A stretch of 55,935 nucleotides of DNA from the NCBI GenBank assembly GCA_937967375.1, contig CALCJF010000042.1, positions 1 to 55,935 of the forward strand. Direction: 5' to 3'. This DNA comes from an uncultured Leucobacter sp. (GTDB taxonomy: Bacteria > Actinomycetota > Actinomycetes > Actinomycetales > Microbacteriaceae). A program made the position numbers and the translations under genes. The notes under the pieces were generated by a model, which saw only the letters and a list, made by a program, of their open reading frames with translations, had not been told where the DNA came from and searched no databases. This document shows, one piece after another, positions 9,910-18,313 of the stretch; within the stretch, counting starts at the first letter, position 1, and each line of letters begins with the position of its first letter.

Positions 9910-10713
9910 TCAACCTCGCTCGGCACTCCGAAGCAAGAAATCGATGCCGGCCTCGCGAAACTGGCGAGCGCCCGGCGTATTGAAATGATGGCGCTTCTCG
10001 ATTTCAAGAAAGGTGCCGTGCGGAAGCTCGGCCGCGAGCGCCCGCGAATCGCCGAGCACCGCATCGAGGCTTCCCGTCGCAACGAGGATCGGTTGAGACG
10101 GAATGTGCTCGAGATTGATTTCTTCGTCGCCGAACCGCATGCCACCTGCAAGAGCGACGAGCGCCTCGAGGCTGTTGTCTGGCACGCGCTCGGCAAGCTT
10201 CACATAGTTTTGCGTCGCATGGTCGGTGACCGGCGTGCCTGATTCAATGTAGGCGCGAGCCTGCGCGAGGTCGAGACGGCCGAGCGGCCGCCCGTCGGGA
10301 ATACCACCGAGCACGGCGCGAGTGATCCGGTCGGCAAGATCGCAACAGACCTGCCAGCCGACTCGAGCGCCGAGCGAATAGCCCAGATATACCGCTTCGT
10401 CGACCATGTATGTGTCGAGCACGGTCTCGATATCGTCGACGAGCAAGGGCATGGTGTAGTCGCGCGGCTGGGTCGGCTTCTCGCTCTTTCCATGCCCCCG
10501 CTGGTCGACTCCGAGAACTCTGAAGCCTGCGTCGAGCAGACTGCCGATCCAACCGGTGTCGACCCACGTGTCCTTGCAACTCGAGGCGAAGCCGTGCACC
10601 GCGATCACCACTGGAGCATCGGCGTCGCCCCAGCAGTAGGTCGCGATCTTGTAGCCCTCCTGCGACATGACATACGTCGGATCGGGTACTTCCGGGAAGT
10701 TGAGAAGATCCAT
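9910..10713 (-). CDS. Alpha/beta-hydrolase (epoxide hydrolase/esterase-like)
   Basis: The likely start is ATG 10713 (267 residues). A longer frame from 10779 would run into the end of the preceding gene. Features are HGFASSCKDTW (oxyanion region, about 40-50), VDQRGHGKSEKP (canonical loop of epoxide-hydrolase/haloalkane-type members), nucleophile GYSLG (Ser113), acid Asp217 in TGSLDAVLG and His242 or His243. Stop TGA at 9910 faces the hydrolase at 8955-9818 across 91 nt. It follows the membrane HExxH protein by 32 nt in the same direction, so the two may share a transcript. Substrate unknown. Confidence 0.85.
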   Translation of the reverse strand: MDLLNFPEVPDPTYVMSQEGYKIATYCWGDADAPVVIAVHGFASSCKDTWVDTGWIGSLLDAGFRVLGVDQRGHGKSEKPTQPRDYTMPLLVDDIETVLDTYMVDEAVYLGYSLGARVGWQVCCDLADRITRAVLGGIPDGRPLGRLDLAQARAYIESGTPVTDHATQNYVKLAERVPDNSLEALVALAGGMRFGDEEINLEHIPSQPILVATGSLDAVLGDSRALAAELPHGTFLEIEKRHHFNTPGARQFREAGIDFLLRSAERG

Positions 10714-10745
10714 GGATTCAATTCTCTCGCGTATCGCCGTGGTGT

Positions 10746-11858
10746 CTACGGCATCGGGGCATTGATCAACGCAGCCCACTCACGAATTGCCTGCCGCTCG
10801 GACTCGTTACAGACATAGCCATATCCGCTTGAGCCTTGCTCGTTCTCGAGGGTCCACCCGCCGGTGTACGTGAGCGCATAGCAGTCAGCCAGCTTCTCCC
10901 CGCTCCCCTCGAAAAGCCCCTGATCCATAAGCGCCATTGCAGCGCTCATGTCTTCACTCATTCGCTCCTCGAGATCTGCGTTCTGATAGAGATGCGCGAG
11001 CTCGTGCAGAGTCGTGATGCGCACTCCCCAGTCTCCGAACAGCTCGCTCTCCGGCAGAATGTGCACAGCCAACGGATCATCAGAGGTGCAGCCGGCAGTC
11101 GTGCGCCCCTCTCTTCCTGAGACGCTGCAGGCCGTCGCCGCATCCCAGGCAATATCGATAAAGCCATTACCTGCCTCTTCCACGAGCGCCTCGCTCACTG
11201 TTCCCGAAGCATTGCCGCGGCGCGCCTCGGCGTCGGCGAAGCGCTGCTCAAGGTTCTCCCTCATCTCCGTCGCGTCTTTCGCGAGACTTTCTGCCTGGAA
11301 GCGATTGCCCGCCCCCTCAGCGATTCGTTTGTCGAGGCGCTGCGATTTCGCGAACTCGGTCACGAGCGGAGCGACGGGGTTACCCTCGAGCTGAGCGGCG
11401 AGATCGTGAAACTTCTGCCGCTCTGAAACGGCGATCGATATTTGCTCGTCAATGTATTGCCCGTCCGGGGTGTTCGACGACACGTCACTTCGAGGAGCCG
11501 ACCCGTCACTCCCCGACGACAACAGTGCGCCGCCCGCGAGCACGATTCCAAGAAACACAAGACCAATAATGGTGAGGCAACCGCAGCCCGCGAACCACCA
11601 GCCCAGGCCCCCTCGTCGCACGGGCGCAACCGGTGCCGACATGGCGGGCGCAACTGGCACATGAGGCACCGGCTGCTGTGCCTGCACGCCGGAATCCATC
11701 GCAGCAATCCAGCTTCGAAGCTCAGCAAACGCGCTCGGGTTCGCGGCGATGATGCCGCGCAGGTCAGGGCGACGCGTCGCAATGTCTGAGAGCAATTGCG
11801 GGTGGGTTCGAGGATCGCCAGCAGCCTGCAGTTCCCAGTCTTGCGGTGCGCTACTCAT
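10746..11858 (-). CDS. Membrane-anchored HExxH metallopeptidase-like protein
   Basis: 370 residues from ATG 11858; a GTG at 11900 is in frame but adds an unlikely leader. The N terminus (about 1-55) is a variant leucine-rich repeat-like motif (DPRTHPQLLSDIATRRPDLR..IAANPSA) seen in actinobacterial cytoplasmic or membrane proteins. A Pro/Ala linker and one transmembrane helix (about 86-113) follow, so the C-terminal 250 residues should be outside. That part carries HELAH (residues 285-289, matching HExxH) and a downstream EKLADCYA (Glu321/Asp325) that could supply a third zinc ligand. The spacing resembles gluzincins. There are several cysteines (243, 257, 326, 350). No named family recognised. 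Confidence 0.8.
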   Translation of the reverse strand: MSSAPQDWELQAAGDPRTHPQLLSDIATRRPDLRGIIAANPSAFAELRSWIAAMDSGVQAQQPVPHVPVAPAMSAPVAPVRRGGLGWWFAGCGCLTIIGLVFLGIVLAGGALLSSGSDGSAPRSDVSSNTPDGQYIDEQISIAVSERQKFHDLAAQLEGNPVAPLVTEFAKSQRLDKRIAEGAGNRFQAESLAKDATEMRENLEQRFADAEARRGNASGTVSEALVEEAGNGFIDIAWDAATACSVSGREGRTTAGCTSDDPLAVHILPESELFGDWGVRITTLHELAHLYQNADLEERMSEDMSAAMALMDQGLFEGSGEKLADCYALTYTGGWTLENEQGSSGYGYVCNESERQAIREWAALINAPMP

Positions 11859-11914
11859 GCGACCGACTTTACCGGCCGCACTCGGGCCGAGACCATGCAC
11901 CTCGGCACGGTCTG

Positions 11915-12598
11915 TTACAGCAGCTCGGCAACCTTCGCAGCGGTTGCCTTTGCGGATCCGGGGTTCTGCCCGGTTACGAGACGACCGTCGGTCACCACGT
12001 AAGACACGAATGGCAGCATCGCCTTCTCGTAGCGCGCGCCGCGCCGCTTCGCCTCATGTTCTGCGTTGTACGGCACGAGCTTGTCAACCCGGGCGAGCTC
12101 TTCTTCGCGCCACGAGAACCCTGTCATCTTGCGCCCAGCAATGAGCAGTGACCCGTCAGAGAGAGGGGTGTTGAGCAGCCCACAGTACCCGTGACAGACG
12201 GATGAAACCACACCGCCCTGCTCCCAGATTTCTCGGGTGAGGCGCTGCAAACCTTCGCTGTCGACAAAGTCATACATGACCGCGTGCCCACCTGTGAAGT
12301 AGATTGCGTCATAGTCGGAGGCGCGCACCTCGTCGGGGTGGAGCGTGCGCTCGAGCAGCGCCATCTTCTGAGTATCGCGATGCCAAGCCTTCGCACTCCG
12401 GTCGTAGTTCGGAAACCTCAGCGACCGCGGTTCGAGCGGTGATCGACCACCTTTCGGGCTCACGATCGCCTGCTCGAATCCGTGCGTTTCGAACACCTGC
12501 CAGGCGTGCGTGAGCTCTGAGAGCCAGAGGCCGGTCGCATGGTCGGGATTGTCATAGTGATCGACGTTGGTGACGACGTGCAGAATACGTTTGTTCAT
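11915..12598 (-). CDS. DJ-1/PfpI superfamily protein (type 1 glutamine amidotransferase-like)
   Basis: 227 residues, ATG 12598, overlapping the upstream TetR gene by 4 nt (translational coupling). The fold is recognisable by FTGGHAVMYDF (about 101-111), nucleophile elbow SVCHGYCGL (Cys135-His136) and TGQNPGSA near the C terminus. This arrangement is like Hsp31/glyoxalase III or PfpI members that detoxify aldehydes or act as protein chaperones/deglycases. Pairing with a TetR regulator and a divergent NAD-binding protein suggests a response to a reactive small molecule, but the inducer is not evident. Confidence 0.88.
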   Translation of the reverse strand: MNKRILHVVTNVDHYDNPDHATGLWLSELTHAWQVFETHGFEQAIVSPKGGRSPLEPRSLRFPNYDRSAKAWHRDTQKMALLERTLHPDEVRASDYDAIYFTGGHAVMYDFVDSEGLQRLTREIWEQGGVVSSVCHGYCGLLNTPLSDGSLLIAGRKMTGFSWREEELARVDKLVPYNAEHEAKRRGARYEKAMLPFVSYVVTDGRLVTGQNPGSAKATAAKVAELL

Positions 12599-13191
12599 GA
12601 GTTGGGTCTTTCTTTCATGGCGAGCACCGCAGTCGTCGCGGCGTGCACTCTCGCGCGCACATCATCAAGCGGCTCAGGCCACAGTTTTCCGTCGAGGTGC
12701 AGGAATGCGAGACCGTGCGCCATGCTCCAGAGCGCAATCGAGAGGTCGGCAATCTCTGCCTCCGGGAAGATTGCCGCAAGCGATCCTTCGAGCACGGAGC
12801 GCAGCTTCCGCGACGCAACCACCCGTTCGGCATCGGCCTCGTCACACTCGTTACCGAACATGATGCGAAACTCGGCGGGCCTGCGCAGTGCGAACAGCAC
12901 ATAGGCGATACCGAGTTCGCTGAGCGTCTCGCTCGGCTTGGCTCCCTCGGGAGCAGAAACGAGCACGGCCGAAAGCTCGTCGGCAAGGTCCTCGAATCCG
13001 GCTACTGCCACGGCGTTCTCGAGCGCAGCTCGATCGGCGAAGTGCCGGTATGGCGCGGTTTGAGAGACTCCGGCTCGGCGCGCAACCGCACGCATCGAGA
13101 ACGGCTCGCCCGATTCGAGTATCTCGATGGCGGCGACGATCAGGGCAGCGCGCAGGTCGCCGTGATGGTAACTCTTCTCAGAAGTTGACAC
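12595..13191 (-). CDS. TetR/AcrR-family transcriptional regulator (WHG-type C terminus)
   Basis: 198 residues from GTG 13191, where a conserved YHHGDLR motif at residues 8-14 fixes the frame and approximate start. The N-terminal helix-turn-helix is clear (FSMRAVARRAGVSQTAPYRHFADRAAL). The C-terminal half has the pattern of the TetR_C WHG-like ligand domain (AYVLFALRRPAEFRIMFG, ALWSMAHGLAFLHLDG). It overlaps the DJ-1 gene and diverges from the epimerase gene at 13300, the usual layout for a repressor controlling both directions. The likely operator lies in 13192-13230. Confidence 0.9.
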   Translation of the reverse strand: MSTSEKSYHHGDLRAALIVAAIEILESGEPFSMRAVARRAGVSQTAPYRHFADRAALENAVAVAGFEDLADELSAVLVSAPEGAKPSETLSELGIAYVLFALRRPAEFRIMFGNECDEADAERVVASRKLRSVLEGSLAAIFPEAEIADLSIALWSMAHGLAFLHLDGKLWPEPLDDVRARVHAATTAVLAMKERPNS

Positions 13192-13225
13192 TGAACACTT
13201 TCGATCGTACGGTTAATGTGTGCAG
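13185..13225 (+). promoter_or_regulatory. Promoter of the epimerase gene with possible TetR operator
   Basis: A perfect TTGACA (13185-13190) is followed after exactly 17 bp by TACGGT (13208-13213), which fits the actinobacterial TANNNT -10. An imperfect inverted repeat, ACACTTT (from 13195) against AATGTGT (to 13221), spans the -10 and would suit a TetR operator. The GTG start of the TetR gene lies next to the -35 box. Confidence 0.5.
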
Positions 13226-13299
13226 TGAAAACATAGCGCATCACGCTGAGACAGCGCATCTGAATTCTTACAGGATGCATCCCACAGAGAAGAGAACGC

Positions 13300-14229
13300 A
13301 TGCAGACCATCCTGGGCGCAAACGGGCAGATCGCGGTCGAGCTCGCACGAGAGCTCGCCCGCGAATACACCACTGATCTGCGCCTCGTCAGCCGCAATCC
13401 ACGTGCGGTGAACGATACCGATACCGTCATGCGGGCAGATCTTTTGGACGCCGAGCAGACCCGCGCAGCGGTCGCCGGTAGCGAGATCGTCTACTTCACC
13501 GCGGGGCTCCCCGCAGACACCCAGCTGTGGGAGGCCCAGTTTGTGCCGATGCTGCGCAACGCGCTCGACGCGGCTCGCGCAGCGGGCGCGAAGTTCGCGT
13601 ACTTCGACAACACCTACATGTACCCGCAGAACGATCGGGTGCAGCGCGAAGACACCCCGTTCGAGCCGGTTGGTCGCAAGGGCAAGGTGCGCGAGACGAT
13701 GGCGACAATGGTGCTCGAAGAAATGAACCGCGGCGATGCTCCCGCGCTAATCGCCCGCGCCCCCGAGTTCTACGGCCCGGGCCGCACGCAGGGCTTCACG
13801 AACTCCCTCATCATCGACCCGCTCAAGGCAGGCAAGAAGCCCCGCGTACCGGTGCGCGACGACAGGCTGCGCACCTTGATCTGGACCCCAGATGCCAGCC
13901 GCGCCCTCGCACTGCTCGGCAACACTCCAGATGCGTATGGCCAGACCTGGCATCTTCCCATCGATCGGAACCGCCTCACCTACCGTGACTTCGTCACCCT
14001 GGCCGAGCAGATTTTTGGGAGCGAACCCGGGTACCGGGTGGCCCCCGAGTGGCTGCTTCGCGCAGCCGGAATCTTCAGCGCGCAGGCGCGGGAGATTCGC
14101 GAACTTTTGCCTCGCTACCGATCCGACAACCGCTTCGACTCGACCAAGTTTCAAACGCGGTTTCCCGATTTCAAGGTCACGAGCTACCGGCGAGGCCTCG
14201 AGGCGATCCAAGTCGAGTCAGTCGCTTAG
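13300..14229 (+). CDS. NAD(P)-dependent epimerase/dehydratase-like (SDR) protein
   Basis: 309 residues, ATG 13300 with GAAGAGAA upstream. The Rossmann nucleotide-binding motif is near the start (TILGANGQIAVELAREL, residues 3-19). DLLDAEQT and VYFTAGLP follow, then a FDNTYMYP segment where extended SDR enzymes carry their active-site Tyr, though the YxxxK motif itself is not obvious. A Gly-Arg rich segment (GPGRTQGFTNSLI) and a substrate-binding C-terminal half follow. It resembles NAD-dependent epimerases of the atypical group that act on small molecules or flavin-type redox partners. It is divergent from the TetR/DJ-1 pair and likely under that TetR. Substrate unknown. Confidence 0.82.
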   Translation: MQTILGANGQIAVELARELAREYTTDLRLVSRNPRAVNDTDTVMRADLLDAEQTRAAVAGSEIVYFTAGLPADTQLWEAQFVPMLRNALDAARAAGAKFAYFDNTYMYPQNDRVQREDTPFEPVGRKGKVRETMATMVLEEMNRGDAPALIARAPEFYGPGRTQGFTNSLIIDPLKAGKKPRVPVRDDRLRTLIWTPDASRALALLGNTPDAYGQTWHLPIDRNRLTYRDFVTLAEQIFGSEPGYRVAPEWLLRAAGIFSAQAREIRELLPRYRSDNRFDSTKFQTRFPDFKVTSYRRGLEAIQVESVA

Positions 14230-14362
14230 ACATTGAGGGGTAACGCAGCTGGAGCGAGGATCGCACACTGTTCACCCGCTCGACACCTTCCGTGAGGATT
14301 CCCGTTGCACGCCGCTGCTCTGCTAGTAACGCATATCTCCACAACGATGAAGGAACAGCAGC

Positions 14363-16738
14363 TTGCTTCGACGATCATTGACCCGAGCACTCGCAGGCGC
14401 CCTCGGCACCGCGATCCTCGCCACCACCGGCGCAACGGTAGCGCTCGCGGCACCGACCGCACCAAATCTCAAACTCAATGAGATCGAGACCGACGGCACC
14501 CCCGATTGGGCAGAGCTCATCAATCTCGAGTCGACGCCGCTCGACATCTCGGGCTATGTGCTGACCGGCCGCGGTAACGGGTTTCGAGTCACGATCCCTG
14601 AAGGCACCGTTGTTCAGCCCGGCTCCGTATACGTTGCCGAGGCGCCCGAACTGAAGCTCAAGAAGAGCGACCTGATCAGCGTCTACGCAGCAGATGGCAC
14701 CACCCTGCTCGACTCGTACGAATGGGGCGACTTTCACCTGAGCACTTGGGGCCGCCTGCCGAACGGCAGCGGCGAGTTCTCACAGCTCAGCGCGAAGAGC
14801 AAGGGACTGCCCAACGAGGCTTCGACAGGTGGTGGCGAGACCGACCCCGGCACCGGGGGCACCGAGTGGAAGGCCATCAAGCTCAATGAGGTGACGTCTG
14901 CGAACGTCGACCCGTACCGCGACGCGTACGAGCTCTACAACACGGGCACCGTCGATGTTGACGTCGCGACCTGGCTGCAGGCCGACAGCGGCAGCACTCC
15001 GAAGGCGCTGAATGCCCCGAACGGCACGGTCGTGCCAGCGGGCGGCTACCTCGTGCTGCTCTCAAACCAGGGGCTCAGCTCAGACGGCGACGCAGTCAAG
15101 CTGTACCTCGCCGACGGCACGACCCTTGTCGATGAGGTCTCATGGGGGCTCACCGACGCGCAGCCCGGCTCATGGTCGGCCTGCGGCGATGGCTCTGGCA
15201 GGTGGCTGCACACAGAACGCGACAGCTGGGGCGAGTCGAACGCAGAGGCATGCAGCGGACGCATTATCGATACGAGCGGCAGCGTGCCCTGCCAGACCGA
15301 ACCCCCGTCCGACCTTGGCGCGCCGGTCGCCGGCGGCATCGCTTGGCCAGGCAGCCAGAAGTGGAGCACCGCAGACAACCAGTGCCAGTTCAACTCGGCA
15401 GTGTCGGGGCAAGACGTCTCGGGCCTTGACATCGACCCCTCCACCCCCACGATCATGTGGGCAGTGAAGAACAAGAGCCATCTCTACCGTCTGGTCAAGA
15501 GCGGCGGGCTCTGGGTGAAAGACACCGCAAACGAGTGGGGTGAGGGCAAGCGCCTCGTCTTCCCGTCTGGCACCGGCGAACCCGACTCCGAGGGAATCAC
15601 TGTTGGCCCCGACGGCGCGCTCTACGTCACGACCGAGCGTGACAACCTCAACAAGAGCGTTGCACTCGACAGCGTGCTGCGCTACGACCCGAACGAGAGC
15701 GGCACAACTCTGCACCCCACCGCGCAGTGGATACTGACTGGGGATTTCGCTGGGATCATCGATCCGGCGAAGAAGGACGACGCGAACCTTGGCTTCGAGG
15801 GGATCACCTGGGTGCCCGACTCGTTCTTGGCGCGAGAGGGCTTCATCGACGAGCGCACCGGCCGGGCGTATGATCCTGCGGCGTATGAGGGTCACGGAAC
15901 CGGTCTCTTCTTCGCCGCACTCGAAAAGAACGGGCATCTCTACGCCTATGCGTTGAACGCTGACGGTTCTTTCGTTCGCGTCGCGACCGTTGATTCGGGC
16001 ATGCCAAGGATCGCCGAGGTTCAGTGGGATGGCGACAATGAGCGCATCTGGGCTGTCGCCGACGATAGTGTTGGCGGATCCTCGACACTGATGAAGCTGA
16101 GCCACGGTAGATTCGTGACCGACCGTGTCTACAACCGCCCGGCAGAGCTCGCGAACTTGAACCTTGAGGGCTTCGCGATCGCTCCCGACTCGACGTGCGT
16201 CGACGGAGCAAAAGAGGTGATTCGTTCAGACGACGGCAACAACGGCGGCCACTCGCTCTGGTCGGGCACGGTTAACTGCGACCTTGGTCTCGATGACACC
16301 ACGCCGGTTGCCCCGACCGTCACGGCTACTCCCTCGACAGTGAAGGCGGGGGCGAAGACCACGATCGTCGCTGCGGGCCTCTTGCCAAACACCAAATACA
16401 CGATCGTGCTGCACTCGGAGCCGGTAGTGCTCGGCGATGCGACGAGTGACCCCGCCGGCACGCTGACCCTCGCAAATGTGACCATCCCAGGCACCGTTGC
16501 GGCAGGTCAGCACACCATCGCGCTGTCATCGTCGGCAGACCCCGACACCGTGCTCGCGAGCTCCACACTCACCGTGCTCAAGAGCGACGAGCAGGGAACG
16601 AGCGGGCCCCCGACCGCCTCGAACCCGGGTGCGCTGCCGAACACTGGCTCGTCACCACTCACGGGTCTGCTCACGGCAACTGGGCTGCTGCTTGTAGCGG
16701 CCGGCACACTGGCTCTCACTGCGAGGCGGCGCGCCTAG
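14363..16738 (+). CDS. LPNTG-anchored surface protein with two lamin-tail domains
   Basis: 791 residues from TTG 14363, with AAGGAA 9 nt upstream. A signal peptide (ALGTAILATTGATVALAAP) is followed by two lamin tail domains (about 34-150 and 172-300; each has LKLNEI/IKLNEV, then WAELIN/AYELYN, and G..V..G.Y.V). A middle region (about 330-630) shows repeated blade-like segments (GLDIDP..IMWAV, EGITVGPDGALYVTTE, GFEGITWVPDSF), suggesting a beta-propeller of the esterase-like phytase type. An Ig-like domain precedes the C-terminal LPNTG signal, a hydrophobic helix and RRRA. The architecture suggests extracellular phosphoester or nucleic acid binding; enzymatic activity is not proven. It is anchored by sortase at the cell wall. 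Confidence 0.82.
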   Translation: MLRRSLTRALAGALGTAILATTGATVALAAPTAPNLKLNEIETDGTPDWAELINLESTPLDISGYVLTGRGNGFRVTIPEGTVVQPGSVYVAEAPELKLKKSDLISVYAADGTTLLDSYEWGDFHLSTWGRLPNGSGEFSQLSAKSKGLPNEASTGGGETDPGTGGTEWKAIKLNEVTSANVDPYRDAYELYNTGTVDVDVATWLQADSGSTPKALNAPNGTVVPAGGYLVLLSNQGLSSDGDAVKLYLADGTTLVDEVSWGLTDAQPGSWSACGDGSGRWLHTERDSWGESNAEACSGRIIDTSGSVPCQTEPPSDLGAPVAGGIAWPGSQKWSTADNQCQFNSAVSGQDVSGLDIDPSTPTIMWAVKNKSHLYRLVKSGGLWVKDTANEWGEGKRLVFPSGTGEPDSEGITVGPDGALYVTTERDNLNKSVALDSVLRYDPNESGTTLHPTAQWILTGDFAGIIDPAKKDDANLGFEGITWVPDSFLAREGFIDERTGRAYDPAAYEGHGTGLFFAALEKNGHLYAYALNADGSFVRVATVDSGMPRIAEVQWDGDNERIWAVADDSVGGSSTLMKLSHGRFVTDRVYNRPAELANLNLEGFAIAPDSTCVDGAKEVIRSDDGNNGGHSLWSGTVNCDLGLDDTTPVAPTVTATPSTVKAGAKTTIVAAGLLPNTKYTIVLHSEPVVLGDATSDPAGTLTLANVTIPGTVAAGQHTIALSSSADPDTVLASSTLTVLKSDEQGTSGPPTASNPGALPNTGSSPLTGLLTATGLLLVAAGTLALTARRRA

Positions 16739-16761
16739 CCCGGTCCCGACACCGCACTTGG

Positions 16762-16800
16762 GGTGCCTCGCTCAGCGATCTCGGTCGCTGGCGGGGCACC
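16762..16800 (+). terminator. Hairpin after the LTD surface protein gene
   Basis: GGTGCC (16762-16767) pairs with GGCACC (16795-16800), and an inner CAGCGA (16773-16778) pairs with TCGCTG (16785-16790). It lies 23 nt after the stop. No T-tract follows, which is common for actinobacterial terminators. Confidence 0.4.
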
Positions 16801-16982
16801 TTCGCTGCGCGAAAATGCCATGCTGGGTGTTCGCTGAGACACCCGCAAGAAAACATCTGCAATCACCGAATCGCCCCGAAGCTTGCCCCGAAGCGGGGCG
16901 CTCCGGATAGGGTGGATGCGTACCGTCTACGTTCATCGTGCGCGGTTCTGTCGAAACACGCAGCCTGAGGGGAAGGGAACAC

Positions 16983-18227
16983 GTGTCAACTCGATCCTTG
17001 TCGCAGAAGAGACGAGTCCGTTTTCTGAGCGCTGCTGTGCTCGCCGCAACCGCGCTCGGTCTGATCGGCGGCCCGCTCCTTACGGCGCCGTCGAGCGCAA
17101 ACGCTGTCGACGCGAGTCTGCCCACCTGGCAAGACGTCGAGAACGCAAAGCAGAACCAGGCGGCCACAGCGGCCAAAGTCAAAGAGATCGAGGCACTGCT
17201 CGTGCAGGTGGCCCAAGAGGTTGCGACCACTGAGAAAGAACGTGACGCAGCAGTCGCCGCATACGCCGTGGCGGAAGACAATCTCCTGCAAGCAAACGCA
17301 CGTCTCGACGAGCTGACCGCGAAGCTCGCAGAGAGCACACAAGAGGCCGATACCGCAGAGAAAGAGGCTGCTTCGCTCGTAGGGCTGATGTACCGCTCGG
17401 GCGGCATCGACCGCAGCACCGAGATGTTTCTCGAGAGCGATGCGACAACCTCGGATGAGCTGCTCGAACGCCTCGCTTCGATGTCGAAGGCGACCGAGCG
17501 CAACTCGAAGATCGCTGAAGACGCCACGCGCGCAAAGAATGACGCGCAGTCGCTCGGCAACCAGGCCGACGTGGTATCAAAGGAACGCGAGCGTCTCGAA
17601 CAGGAAGCGTTGACCAGGCAGGAAGAGGCTACGGCGCTCGCCGCTGCCGCAGTAGAAAAGCTTGCCCAGCAGGAGGCCCAGAAGGCGACGCTCGACATGC
17701 AGCTCGCGGCTTTGAAGGACACCACGACGAAGACCGTGGCCGGGTACCAGGAGCGCCTCAACCAGGAGGCCGAAGAAGAGCGGAAGCGCCAAGAGGAGCT
17801 CGCCAACAGTGGCGGCGGCGCTCCGGGCGGCGGCGGTTCTGGGTGGGGTCTACCTATTACCTCATACTGGGTTTCAGAGGAATTCGGTGGCGGGCGAAAC
17901 CACGGCGGCATCGACCTCGCGGCGAGCATGTGGACCCCCATTTACGCAGCCGCAGCTGGCCAAGTCATCGCATGCGGTGAATTCAGCAACTATGGCAACA
18001 CCGTCGATATCCTCCATTCCGACGGATCGAGAACCCGCTATGCGCACCAGCCCTATGGCGGGCTCGCGGTCAGTTGTGGCCAGTGGGTCAGCCAAGGCCA
18101 GCGCATCGGCAGCGTCGGCAGCACCGGCTGGTCGAGCGGCCCGCACCTGCACTTCGAGACGTGGCCAACACTCGGGTACCGGGTCAACCCGCGCGGTTTC
18201 ATGGCCGACCGCGGCGTCTGGTTCTAG
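16983..18227 (+). CDS. Secreted coiled-coil M23 (LytM) peptidoglycan hydrolase
   Basis: The start is GTG 16983, because AGGGGAAGGGA lies immediately upstream; ATG 16938 is in frame but has no site. The 414-residue product has a signal peptide (FLSAAVLAATALGLIGGPLL...ANA), then about 220 residues of heptad-rich coiled coil (Glu/Lys/Ala/Gln rich, from VENAKQN to EEERKRQEEL). A Gly-rich linker and an M23 domain (about 290-414) follow, with NHGGIDLA (His/Asp zinc ligands) and PHLHFE near residue 388. This is the architecture of CwlO/RipA/EnvC-like hydrolases and activators that act in cell separation. A conserved C-terminal Cys pair (ACGEF, SCGQW) may form a disulphide. Catalytic zinc ligands appear intact. 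Confidence 0.88.
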   Translation: MSTRSLSQKRRVRFLSAAVLAATALGLIGGPLLTAPSSANAVDASLPTWQDVENAKQNQAATAAKVKEIEALLVQVAQEVATTEKERDAAVAAYAVAEDNLLQANARLDELTAKLAESTQEADTAEKEAASLVGLMYRSGGIDRSTEMFLESDATTSDELLERLASMSKATERNSKIAEDATRAKNDAQSLGNQADVVSKERERLEQEALTRQEEATALAAAAVEKLAQQEAQKATLDMQLAALKDTTTKTVAGYQERLNQEAEEERKRQEELANSGGGAPGGGGSGWGLPITSYWVSEEFGGGRNHGGIDLAASMWTPIYAAAAGQVIACGEFSNYGNTVDILHSDGSRTRYAHQPYGGLAVSCGQWVSQGQRIGSVGSTGWSSGPHLHFETWPTLGYRVNPRGFMADRGVWF

Positions 18228-18260
18228 ACTTCCGAGAGAAGCGTCTCGCTGGAACGCAGC

Positions 18261-18310
18261 TATGACGAAGGGGCGGTTCGGTGTTCTTCACGAACCGCCC
18301 CTTCGTCATA
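18261..18310. terminator. Bidirectional terminator hairpin (20-bp perfect stem)
   Basis: Arms 18261-18280 and 18291-18310 are perfect reverse complements (core GAAGGGGCGGTTCG) around a 10-nt loop. It sits between the stops of the M23 gene (18227) and the convergent amidase gene (18314), so it can end transcription from both sides. Confidence 0.85.
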
Positions 18311-18313
18311 GTG

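Noticed and set aside
16801..16982. Cyclic-di-AMP riboswitch before the M23 gene
   Set aside because: Such switches often precede wall hydrolases in Actinobacteria, but its conserved sequence blocks are not visible here or before 36040; only a GCCCCG-AAG-CGGGGC hairpin is present.
16772..17941. 389-codon minus-strand frame opposite the M23 gene
   Set aside because: Ser/Ala/Arg-rich shadow of the coiled-coil region on the other strand.
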